Positions 22,266-30,502 of a stretch of DNA of 64,000 nt are shown in pieces (the stretch's first letter is position 1; the number at the start of each line of letters is the position of its first letter). The DNA comes from an archaeon (GTDB lineage Archaea > Nanobdellota > Nanobdellia > Woesearchaeales > GW2011-AR9), in assembly GCA_018670085.1 (NCBI GenBank), contig JABHRS010000020.1, forward strand, positions 37,897 through 101,896, written 5' to 3'. The position numbers and the translations under genes are program-made. Below the pieces are notes generated by a model. It did not search any database and was not told where the DNA came from. It saw only the letters and a program-made list of their open reading frames with translations.

Positions 22266-23975
22266 TCAAGTGAACTTACCCAGATTCATTTGACCTGTCC
22301 TTTTTCCCTTCTTAATTGGTTCAACCTTTTGTCCTAATTGATCTTTAATTGAAGCTGCAAGCTTTGGACCCAGAATAGTAGTCAAATCTGTTTGAGAAGA
22401 ATTTTTTAAATCAACAATTGTTTTAAGACCTTGGTTGAAAAGTTTACGAGCACGACTCCTTCCAACACCCTTAAGTTTTAACAGAGGGAGAATTTCTTCA
22501 CTTACTCCAAATTTGATTCTGATTCGAAGCCTTTGCAAAGGAGCTAACTGAGATTTATAGTTTAGTATTTTGGCAAGCTCACTGCAAGAATAGATTAACC
22601 AGTTTGCATTTTCTAATTTAACCCTAATTTCTCCTGGACGAACATTCATCTCATCTAATAACACATCCTCACCAACTTCATTTATCCACTTTTGAAAAAA
22701 TTCAGCAGTCTTTATTGAATTCATAAAATCATTATAGTTTAGATCAAAAACGTCTGGCTCTTCTTGCAGTAGTTCCTCATAATGTTGAAGTAAGACATTG
22801 GAATAATACTCTTGCTCTTTAACTTTTATTCTTAATCTAGGACGCATCTCCAAAGTGTTAGAGATCATTTGCAGATATGAAAAAGCAGTTGTTTTAAGTT
22901 GATCCCCAGTTGATTGGTTTTTTGCTTGATCTATTCGATATTGAACCTTATCTAAACATTCAATTAAATGATTAGCAGTTAATGGATCAAGGTATAACTC
23001 AGAAACTCTTTTCCCAATTTTGGTTGCCCTTAGTTGGACAGAAAAAACACCATTATCCTTTGATTCTTTTGATTTCTCAAGTTTCATCGTTTTGTTTGAA
23101 ACTATTTCTAAAGCTGAGGTGAACAAATCATTAGCATCTTCCTTTTGATTTTTTGAGTTTTTTTGTTTTCCTAAACTAAGAGACCTTTTTTGTTCTTTCT
23201 TCAAGTCACCCAAAACAATAAAACCCCAACCCTCAAGTAATTTCAACATTCTTTGAATTATCTCTTCTAACTCCTCCAAATCACCAAATTGATGTGCCCA
23301 AAAAGTCTTTGCAAAAAATTCAGACATCTGGTCTGTGTCTCTGATTATACCAGAGGCTATCAATGAAAGAAGATACATTCTTAGAACTGGTTCAACATTC
23401 AACTTACTATAAATTTCTTCAGGTTTACCACAGATATACCTCTGATAAATTTCATCCTTCTCATTTTGAGTTTTAGCTATAGCAATGGCTTCACCAAAAT
23501 CTTCATACTCAGGTCGTCCCGCTCTGCCCGCCATTTGCAAATATTCCAATGTTGGAATCCAACTCATCCCAAAGCGTCCCGTGAATCTTTTAAGACTCTT
23601 GCAAATTACCCTGAAAACTGGAAGAGATAGTCCTGCTGCTAAAGTAGGTGTTGCACAAATGATCTTAATATTTCCATGTTTGAATTCTGTTTCAATAGTA
23701 TCTTTTTGTTTACTGTGTAAACCAGAATGATGAAAAGCAATTTGTTTTGTTAACATAGCAGATAGGCGTTTACATTGTTTAGTAGGAGGAGAGATTACCT
23801 TAAGACAACTGTTTGAAATTTCCTTTGCTTGATCTTTTCTTTCTTGATTAGTTAGAATTACCTTTTTGGCAATGTCTTCAGCTGTCTTCTCAGCACTAGC
23901 ACGAGAAGAACAAAATACAATCGCCTGTTTATCTTGAGCAATTGTTTCTAAGGCTAATTTAATGGTGTCATCCAT
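22266..23975 (-). CDS. Hel308-type helicase, C-terminal half only
   Basis: The 569 aa product begins at the second RecA domain (AIVFCSSRASAEKTA, ICATPTLAAGLSLP, motif VI QMAGRAGRP near residue 150), then a winged helix, the ratchet region and a helix-hairpin-helix (LKGVGRSRARKLF), ending in a PCNA-box-like QMNLGKF. The first RecA domain with Walker A and DEAH, about 230 residues, is missing and no remnant lies upstream. An in-frame stop is 12 nt before the ATG and a TTATAT box lies 25 nt before it, so it looks like an independent gene. It would need a separate N-terminal subunit to hydrolyse ATP. Confidence 0.82.
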   Translation of the reverse strand: MDDTIKLALETIAQDKQAIVFCSSRASAEKTAEDIAKKVILTNQERKDQAKEISNSCLKVISPPTKQCKRLSAMLTKQIAFHHSGLHSKQKDTIETEFKHGNIKIICATPTLAAGLSLPVFRVICKSLKRFTGRFGMSWIPTLEYLQMAGRAGRPEYEDFGEAIAIAKTQNEKDEIYQRYICGKPEEIYSKLNVEPVLRMYLLSLIASGIIRDTDQMSEFFAKTFWAHQFGDLEELEEIIQRMLKLLEGWGFIVLGDLKKEQKRSLSLGKQKNSKNQKEDANDLFTSALEIVSNKTMKLEKSKESKDNGVFSVQLRATKIGKRVSELYLDPLTANHLIECLDKVQYRIDQAKNQSTGDQLKTTAFSYLQMISNTLEMRPRLRIKVKEQEYYSNVLLQHYEELLQEEPDVFDLNYNDFMNSIKTAEFFQKWINEVGEDVLLDEMNVRPGEIRVKLENANWLIYSCSELAKILNYKSQLAPLQRLRIRIKFGVSEEILPLLKLKGVGRSRARKLFNQGLKTIVDLKNSSQTDLTTILGPKLAASIKDQLGQKVEPIKKGKRTGQMNLGKFT

Positions 23976-24089
23976 ATTTGTTTTTTAGTAGGAATTGATA
24001 TAAGTGTTTTGGATAGAAATTTGATTTGTATGGGGACCTTTTTATGTGCCCACGTTATCTAGTAGAAGAAATGAATAAAGAGAAAAAAG

Positions 24090-24863
24090 TTATTCTAATG
24101 TGAAGACAGAGATATTTTCGGCAAGATGTTCAATAACTGCATCAATTCCCTCCGTCTGATAAATTGGCTCAGCTGCAGTTAAAACTACTTCTTTTCTAAC
24201 TGGCATTCTTGAGTCTGCAGAGTGAAGGTAATTGTGAGAGATGTTTAAGGGAACAATAGGGATTGGACTTTCACCAAGACAGGAAAGCCAATTTTCTAAT
24301 CCTTTTTGATATCTAGGATCCTTAATATTTGTTGTTTGACCTGGCTTCCTGTGACCTTGCAGATAAACTGTAACCAGACTACCTGAATTAATGGCAGATG
24401 AAACCCTGCGATAAGTACTAGCTTGGCGCTCTTCATGCAACAAAGTTCTTTGAATAATTTTTTGTTCAGGATCTTTGGAGTGTAACTTTAGATCCTTAAG
24501 TGCACGTTTTAGATCACAACCGCGCTCATAACTGATACAACCCATTGATTCAAAAAAAACATGAGGCCTAAGGCCAAATTTAGATACAAAATAAGGAGGC
24601 ATACCATGTGCTTGATATATTGAAGTTGCGATAGCAATTGAGTCCATATATTCCACATGATTTGGAATAATTAAAGCACCCTGTTTTTCTATAGCAAGAT
24701 TAGTGAATATTTCTTTGTTTTTCAAAGTTACATCAGAATAAAAGAAAGGTTGGATTAATCGAGAGACATTTACAGAAAGTTCAGTAAACCAGTTAACTCT
24801 ATCTTTATCACGAAGAGAAATTTGTTCTGCTTTTCTATCATATGAGATAATTTGTCCTGCCAT
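24090..24863 (-). CDS. PlsC-like 1-acyl-glycerol-phosphate acyltransferase family protein
   Basis: The acyltransferase motif I NHVEYMDS (NHx4D) lies near residue 70, motif II-like FVSKFGLRPHVFFESMG follows, and motif III is a YLQGHRKPGQ in place of the usual EGTR; a last IVPLNISHNYL fits motif IV. The family transfers acyl groups to glycerol phosphate or similar acceptors at the membrane. Archaeal membranes use ether lipids, so the acceptor here is unclear. It follows the 463-residue gene after 8 nt and is probably co-transcribed with it. Length 257 aa is typical. Confidence 0.75.
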   Translation of the reverse strand: MAGQIISYDRKAEQISLRDKDRVNWFTELSVNVSRLIQPFFYSDVTLKNKEIFTNLAIEKQGALIIPNHVEYMDSIAIATSIYQAHGMPPYFVSKFGLRPHVFFESMGCISYERGCDLKRALKDLKLHSKDPEQKIIQRTLLHEERQASTYRRVSSAINSGSLVTVYLQGHRKPGQTTNIKDPRYQKGLENWLSCLGESPIPIVPLNISHNYLHSADSRMPVRKEVVLTAAEPIYQTEGIDAVIEHLAENISVFTLE

Positions 24864-24871
24864 TTTTAAAG

Positions 24872-26263
24872 TTATTTTGATGGTACATTGACCCGATCTG
24901 AGATAATTACTGTATCGTCGTCGTCTGGTAAGTTAAGACCTCTGTAAGCAGATTGTGTATAATCATTTGCATCCATTGCAACACGAATTCCAAATTGAAT
25001 TTTTTTTGATGCACCACGTTGCAAATTCAAATACCTTTGAGATATATCCTCAGAGGTTGGGTGGTCTAATACAAGGTTTACAAAAGGAAGAAACCTATTT
25101 TCGATCTTAGTTGCAATCTGTTTAACAGATAGAGTATGAGCCTCAAGATCTGAAACATTCCCACTCAGCTCAGAGATAGCAGCATCCAAGAAGGCTTCCC
25201 CATATTTATCAAATATTGAATCCACACCATTTAATGCAAAATTAGTGATATAATTTTTAACCCATTTGTTAGTAGACAAAATTTTCTCAGCTAAAATTCC
25301 ACCACTTTGTTCAGAGACTATTGGAGAGAGGTTCTTTCCTGCTTCCTTAAGAAGATAAGATCGACTTAAGAAATTGTTTGTAAATTCATCAAGAGTTATT
25401 GAGCCTGAAAAATATCTAGAAACCAGTTGAATTGAAGATAATTGTAATTCTGTTGCTACTCTTTGAACTTCATTAATTGCTATTTTGTCAATGGAACCCT
25501 TAATTCTTTCAACATCAGAACCAATCCCAATTAGATTATCTCCAAGAGACAAAGCATTAGAAAATGCAACATAAAGAGAAGGTAATTCTGATACTTTTTC
25601 TTGGAGAGTTTTAATCCCAGAGATTAATTCATCAGAGTTATTAGTTCTTGGGACAATTATTTTTCCAATTCCCTCTCTTGACTTAGCATATCTTTTGACT
25701 GCATTTTCAACTTGACCAAGCGCAGACCCAACTGTATCATTGGCATGAGTTAACATGTGATGATTATGAGTACTAAGATAACCCTCTCGGACAAGTAAGA
25801 TCCCACTTGCAATAGAGACCAAATTAGCTAAATTGGATTCATAGCCAGATGCAGTTACAGATGATTCACGATTAGCACCAGGAGATTGAGACAAATTAAT
25901 TGAGACATAAGCTCTAATAAGTTCATCTTCTACAGTTCTTTGTTCGTCAATTATTGCACTTCCCACCCTTGATTTTAAGTCAGTGTAAGGTTTAAAATTT
26001 GTTGGTACAATGTTTTGAACAGAGTTTAAAACATCTCCAGCCAAAGAAAGTGAAAGATAAGGTGAATCAGTAGCATCAGCTTGAGAAGTAGCATATGAAC
26101 TGATTCCATTCCTAGTTAATATCTTCTGAACGCCAGGTAAGCTGTATATTGCTAGATCTTGCAATCCTTTTGATGCAACCCTGATAAGCAAATCTGCTTC
26201 TGCAAGAAGTTGATCTGGGCTTGGTTTGATTAAGTATTCTCCGACCATAGTTCTGATTTTCAA
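24872..26263 (-). CDS. Hypothetical protein, 463 aa, all-helical
   Basis: Not recognised. It is predicted almost entirely helical and Ser/Leu/Ile-rich, without signal peptide, membrane helix, cysteine motif or nucleotide-binding motif. Repeated hydrophobic heptads (residues 185-260 and 330-400) suggest a helical bundle or coiled-coil scaffold. It ends 8 nt before the PlsC-like start, so the two proteins may act together, for example as scaffold and enzyme at the membrane; that is inference. Confidence 0.6.
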   Translation of the reverse strand: MKIRTMVGEYLIKPSPDQLLAEADLLIRVASKGLQDLAIYSLPGVQKILTRNGISSYATSQADATDSPYLSLSLAGDVLNSVQNIVPTNFKPYTDLKSRVGSAIIDEQRTVEDELIRAYVSINLSQSPGANRESSVTASGYESNLANLVSIASGILLVREGYLSTHNHHMLTHANDTVGSALGQVENAVKRYAKSREGIGKIIVPRTNNSDELISGIKTLQEKVSELPSLYVAFSNALSLGDNLIGIGSDVERIKGSIDKIAINEVQRVATELQLSSIQLVSRYFSGSITLDEFTNNFLSRSYLLKEAGKNLSPIVSEQSGGILAEKILSTNKWVKNYITNFALNGVDSIFDKYGEAFLDAAISELSGNVSDLEAHTLSVKQIATKIENRFLPFVNLVLDHPTSEDISQRYLNLQRGASKKIQFGIRVAMDANDYTQSAYRGLNLPDDDDTVIISDRVNVPSK

Positions 26264-26336
26264 ATAATTTGCATTTAAATGTTGTGGTTTTTGAGGAGGT
26301 TAAAAGAATAAAGATAATTAAAGAAAAAAATAAATT

Positions 26337-28751
26337 TTACTTCCAATCTTCTACAGTATAAACTGCATAACTTGGTTCATCGCCATTTGATCCACTCCCG
26401 GAACTTGAACTACTGCTTGAACTGCTTGAACTAACAGAAGTAGAACTACCAGACCTACCATAATCGCTAGACCCATGCACATCAATGATCCAACTGTACT
26501 CAACAGATTCTAATCCATCACTTACTTCAACGTTTACTCGTTTCTCGCCGTCGCTTGTAAAGATTCTGCTGATTTGATCAGTTCCAGTAATTGTTTCATA
26601 ATCAAAACCACTAAAGCTCCATTTGTAATCTAACTCATCGTTGTCATAATCAGCAACTTCAATTGCAAAATCTAACTCAACTCCAGCATCGATTTTGTTT
26701 TGAACCTCACTTGGAGAAGCTGCCACAACAACTGGCGCTTGATTTACATTTTTTACAATTACTTCAACTGACATTGGAATCTCTACGATACCATCAGTTA
26801 CTGTAATTTCAATCCATTGAACTGTTTCATCTGATGCGAACATTTTAGTTAAACGTTCACTACCACTTATTACCTTAGTCCAAATACCCCATTCTTCTGC
26901 TACAACAGTATCAAAATCAGGAGTCCAACTGAAAGTTTGTTGACTAAGAGATGCCTCTTGAGGACCGTTTGTTAGAGTTAATGTTAACTCGTCTTCAATA
27001 TCTTCATCGTTTGCTTCAATATAAAATTCTAAGGTCTCACCTTCAAGGATGGTGAAAGAGTAATCATCTGTCCAAACAGTTGGTTCACGATTGAACTTTT
27101 CTACATCAACTAAAATAGTTTCACTAGTTGTGAGATAACCATCACTTGCAGTAATTGTAACATAATATTCACCCTCATCTTCAAAACCAGTTTGCCACTG
27201 ACCTTCTTCATTTAGAGGTTCTCCATGATAATATTTGACAATATCACCATCAGCATCTGTTGCTAAAAAATAAGGTTCAACTAAATCAGTTTCAGTTACA
27301 AATTGATCATAGGCTTCAATGAACTCAGGTGCTTGATTAGTATTTTGAACAGTAACATCAATTGTTTCAACATGACAAAATTCCTTACCACAAGCTTCTA
27401 TTTGAAGAGAAACTGTTTGTTCACGAAGTAAAGTTTGTTCTAATCTCAAAGCATTCAAAATATTAGTTAAAATGTTTTGTTCACGAACAATTGTATCCAT
27501 TGGGATTTCCCAAGTTAAACTATATTCACCAGATTCAATCTCTTCAAAAAGTGCATCTTCAGGAATGTTAATAGCATCAACTGTAAGATCATCGCCGTCT
27601 GGATCACTAACAGTAATTAGAACTGACAATTCATCGCCTTCAGCTAAGTTAGATGTTTCAAGATCATAACTGAAAATTGGTGCTAAATCAATATCTTCAA
27701 CATTAACTGTGATAAGAACACTTGAGTCAAACTCACCATCATTTGCAGTTAAAATCACATTATGAACTCCAGCAGAATCATAACCTATATCCCAAATACC
27801 CTCACTATCAAATGGTTCTTCAACAGAATAAGTTAAAGTATCACCATCTTGATCGTAGTTTGAAGGATCTAACTCAATTTGTTGACCTTCTTTAGCATCA
27901 AAATTATACATTGATTCAGTAAATTCAGGAGCACGATTAGTATTCTCAACAACAATCACCCAATTTTTGGTAATTTGAAATTCAGCATCACTTACAGTAA
28001 CTGAAAAATCATATTCCCCTTCTGTGAAATAATTAAACTCTAAAGAACCTGATGTTCCCACTGCATCACCTTGATTTGCAAAGTTCCAAACAGTAGTTAA
28101 TTCATCATCATCAAGATCAAATGTTTGAATATAAAAATCTAAAATATCACCTTCTGAGATAGTAATTTCAAAATCATCGCTAAAAGAATCTACAAATTCA
28201 GGAGCTTGATTGGTTTCTTCAATTACAACTTCAACCCAACGTGAAATTGTAAACTCAGCATCTGAGACTTCAACTTCAACTACATAACGTCCAGCATCTA
28301 CTGGGGTTGGAGTCCAGGTTCCATCATCATTAAATGGTTCAGAAAAACTGTAAATTAACACATCACTATCAGGATCAAATAGGTAGTCACCTAAACTGAT
28401 TTCATCTTCTTCTGAGAAGATAAGTGAATCTTCAATTAAATAAGGCTCACGGTTTGTTTCTTCCACAATTACTTGAACATATTTAGTCACAGTTTCAATC
28501 CCATCACTTGCTGTGATGGTTACTGTATACTCACCAGCTGAATCGTAATCAGTTAGCCACTCACCATTCTCATCGAAAGGTTCTGAAAAGGTATAAGTGA
28601 TTACGTCACCGTCAAGATCAATTGTATCAACAGAGAGGGATAAAAACTCTGTCTCTTCTGCTGTAAAAGTTGTAATCGCAGAAACTGAAGTTGCCATTAA
28701 CAATACTAAGATTAGACTAAAAATTGTGAAAATATGATATCTGCTTGCCAT
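26337..28751 (-). CDS. Secreted surface protein with tandem Ig/cadherin-like repeats
   Basis: A signal peptide (residues 1-26) is followed by about eight repeats of 85-100 residues, each opening with an N-x-(A/E)-P and containing D-x-D-G/D, a Y-x-F-S-E-P-F strand and a GEYxVTITASDG strand, the pattern of PKD/cadherin-like beta-sandwich domains with calcium-binding Asp residues. The C-terminus is a Ser-rich linker (about residues 770-790) and a short tail with no membrane helix. It probably is an adhesin or surface-layer-associated protein. AGGAG precedes the ATG. The neighbouring lipoprotein at 28913 uses the same repeat. Confidence 0.8.
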   Translation of the reverse strand: MASRYHIFTIFSLILVLLMATSVSAITTFTAEETEFLSLSVDTIDLDGDVITYTFSEPFDENGEWLTDYDSAGEYTVTITASDGIETVTKYVQVIVEETNREPYLIEDSLIFSEEDEISLGDYLFDPDSDVLIYSFSEPFNDDGTWTPTPVDAGRYVVEVEVSDAEFTISRWVEVVIEETNQAPEFVDSFSDDFEITISEGDILDFYIQTFDLDDDELTTVWNFANQGDAVGTSGSLEFNYFTEGEYDFSVTVSDAEFQITKNWVIVVENTNRAPEFTESMYNFDAKEGQQIELDPSNYDQDGDTLTYSVEEPFDSEGIWDIGYDSAGVHNVILTANDGEFDSSVLITVNVEDIDLAPIFSYDLETSNLAEGDELSVLITVSDPDGDDLTVDAINIPEDALFEEIESGEYSLTWEIPMDTIVREQNILTNILNALRLEQTLLREQTVSLQIEACGKEFCHVETIDVTVQNTNQAPEFIEAYDQFVTETDLVEPYFLATDADGDIVKYYHGEPLNEEGQWQTGFEDEGEYYVTITASDGYLTTSETILVDVEKFNREPTVWTDDYSFTILEGETLEFYIEANDEDIEDELTLTLTNGPQEASLSQQTFSWTPDFDTVVAEEWGIWTKVISGSERLTKMFASDETVQWIEITVTDGIVEIPMSVEVIVKNVNQAPVVVAASPSEVQNKIDAGVELDFAIEVADYDNDELDYKWSFSGFDYETITGTDQISRIFTSDGEKRVNVEVSDGLESVEYSWIIDVHGSSDYGRSGSSTSVSSSSSSSSSSSGSGSNGDEPSYAVYTVEDWK

Positions 28752-28864
28752 TTCTACTCCTAAAGGACTTCTTTTTATAAAGATTTCTAGTGATTGTTAC
28801 TTAATAGTAGTTTATAAGTGATTTTGACATTTCCACTTTTTATAATAAAAATGAATAAAAGAAG

Positions 28865-28892
28865 AAAAAAAAAAAAGCAAAGCAGGGGCTTT
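28865..28892 (-). terminator. Hairpin-plus-U-tract terminator
   Basis: On the reverse strand, AAAGC-CCCT-GCTTT (28879-28892) forms a 5-bp stem followed after two bases by twelve T's. It lies just past the stop of the gene at 28913-29953 and looks like a bacterial intrinsic terminator, unlike the plain U-tracts elsewhere in the window. Confidence 0.55.
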
Positions 28893-28912
28893 ACAAAGGT
28901 TTGATACTAATT

Positions 28913-29953
28913 TTATTCAGTATCAAGTGAGACATCAATAATCTCTGGAGGCATGTTAATATCTCCAACAATTATGTTGATAGTCTCAGTTACCACATCT
29001 TTGCCATCATCAACTGTCACAGTGATTTGATATTCACCGTTATCAGTAAATGATACATCCCAGACACCATCGTTTCCGATAGGATCACTGATTGTAACCA
29101 CAACTTCATCGCCATCAAGATCTTCAACAGATACGTCAAGTTCAACGGTCTCACCTTCTGAAACTTCTAGGTCTTCAATTCCACTAATTACTGGTAAGAC
29201 ATTAATATCCTCAATAGTTAGAGTGAAAGTTTTCTCGCTATCTAATTCCCCATCAGTTGCAAGTACAGTAATTTCATATTCACCTGCACTTGTATGATCA
29301 GTTTCGAATTCTCCGGTTGCTAAAGGACCAGAAACAGTAACAGTTACAGAGTCACCATTTGGATCAGTTACAACAGGTTCAAAGCTGATATCATCACCTT
29401 CAGCGTAAAATAAATCTCTAAGAGATTCAATAGCTGGTGCAACATTTACTCTGTTCACAACTAAAAGTACTAATTGCTCAACAGTGTTAACACCATCAGT
29501 TGCAGTTAAGGTTACTTCATATTCACCTGCATCACCATAATTGGTTTTCCAAGAACCAGACTCAGTAAGTGGCTCACTAAAAAAGTAAGTTACTTCATCT
29601 TCATCTGGGTCAGTTACAACTGCATTAAGATCAACTAAGTCATCTTCATCAACTGCAATTGTAATTGCATTATCATTTTGAATTGTTTCTGGAACAGATT
29701 CTTCTAGTTCCACTGTTTCTTCGACTACAAGTTCAACGTCTTCAACAGTTTCTTCTTCAGTAGTATCTTCAAGAACATCAGTTTCGTCTTCTAAATTTGT
29801 GTCTTCAGTACCATCAATCACAGCTTCATCAACATCAACTAGCGCTTCATCAACTAGTTCAACTTCTTCAGTTGGTGCAGTGTAACTCACACAACTAACA
29901 AAAACTAACATAGTGATAAGAAGCATTCCAATAATTATAATTTTTTTATTCAT
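28913..29953 (-). CDS. Lipoprotein-like surface protein with Ig/PKD-like repeats
   Basis: The N-terminus KKIIIIGMLLITMLVFVSC is a signal sequence with a lipobox-like FVS-Cys at residue 21, followed by an acidic Glu/Val/Asp linker (residues 25-85) and three repeats of about 85 residues beginning at INVAP, INVLP and INMPP boundaries. Each repeat contains DPxGD-type Asp clusters and a GEYxVTxxATDG strand, as in the 804-residue protein encoded next. The two genes are transcribed in the same direction with a terminator between them. Role: surface attachment or cell-envelope structure, by analogy. Confidence 0.75.
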   Translation of the reverse strand: MNKKIIIIGMLLITMLVFVSCVSYTAPTEEVELVDEALVDVDEAVIDGTEDTNLEDETDVLEDTTEEETVEDVELVVEETVELEESVPETIQNDNAITIAVDEDDLVDLNAVVTDPDEDEVTYFFSEPLTESGSWKTNYGDAGEYEVTLTATDGVNTVEQLVLLVVNRVNVAPAIESLRDLFYAEGDDISFEPVVTDPNGDSVTVTVSGPLATGEFETDHTSAGEYEITVLATDGELDSEKTFTLTIEDINVLPVISGIEDLEVSEGETVELDVSVEDLDGDEVVVTISDPIGNDGVWDVSFTDNGEYQITVTVDDGKDVVTETINIIVGDINMPPEIIDVSLDTE

Positions 29954-30268
29954 TTTCCTTAATCCCCCTCTTTGCCGATAATAGGCAGTAGTGAAACATT
30001 TGAATAAAAATCACTTTTAAACATTTGGAGTGTGGAAAGTATAGAACGAGTTGTGGCGAATAGAAAATAAATGTTTTTGTTAGAATCTGTGAAGCAGTTC
30101 CGTCTTTTAAAATGTTTTTTTTGTTGTAGAATTAGAAAGGCCCCATGTAGATCCTCAGATCTTTTGTAACTTTGAACCAATGAGAATTGAGAAGACAAAC
30201 AAATTGTTTTCTGAAACACAGCCTGCAAATTTAAAGCACGTTTATAAATTTGAAATCTTAAGAAAAAG
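29954..30268. other. 315-bp gap with no recognisable gene
   Basis: Between the lipoprotein start and the tRNA I see a promoter-like A+T-rich stretch and a small AGATC-TGAG-GATCT inverted repeat near 30150, but no convincing gene. An open frame runs through it into the tRNA and has no coding character. Confidence 0.4.
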
Positions 30269-30342
30269 TGGGCCCGCCGTGATTTGAACACGGGACCATT
30301 CGATTATCAGTCGAACACTCTACCAGACTAAGCCACGGGCCC
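30269..30342 (-). tRNA. tRNA-Ile (anticodon GAT)
   Basis: 74 nt on the reverse strand: acceptor GGGCCCG/CGGGCCC, D-loop TTAGTCTGGTAGA, anticodon stem TTCGA/TCGAA around the 7-nt loop CTGATAA (anticodon GAT), and T-arm CCGTG-TTCAAAT-CACGG. The discriminator is A; CCA is not encoded. A TTTTT run follows as terminator. No intron is present. Confidence 0.95.
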
Positions 30343-30469
30343 TTAGTAACAAGAGTCATAGGAGGTTATTTTTAAAGGTTTCTAATATGATTTGATTATT
30401 AGGCATTGATGTTGTTATTATACCTATGTGAATAGAACTTCAAAAATTATGATTTTTGTTGTTTGTATT

Positions 30470-30502
30470 AAAAAAATAAAAATAAAAATAAAAAAAATAA
30501 AT
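30470..30502 (-). terminator. U-tract terminator after aEF-2
   Basis: Read on the reverse strand, blocks of five to eight T's separated by single A's follow the aEF-2 stop codon without a hairpin. Confidence 0.6.

Noticed and set aside
29959..30291. 110-codon open frame upstream of the lipoprotein
   Set aside because: Runs into the tRNA-Ile gene, has no family resemblance and no ribosome binding site.
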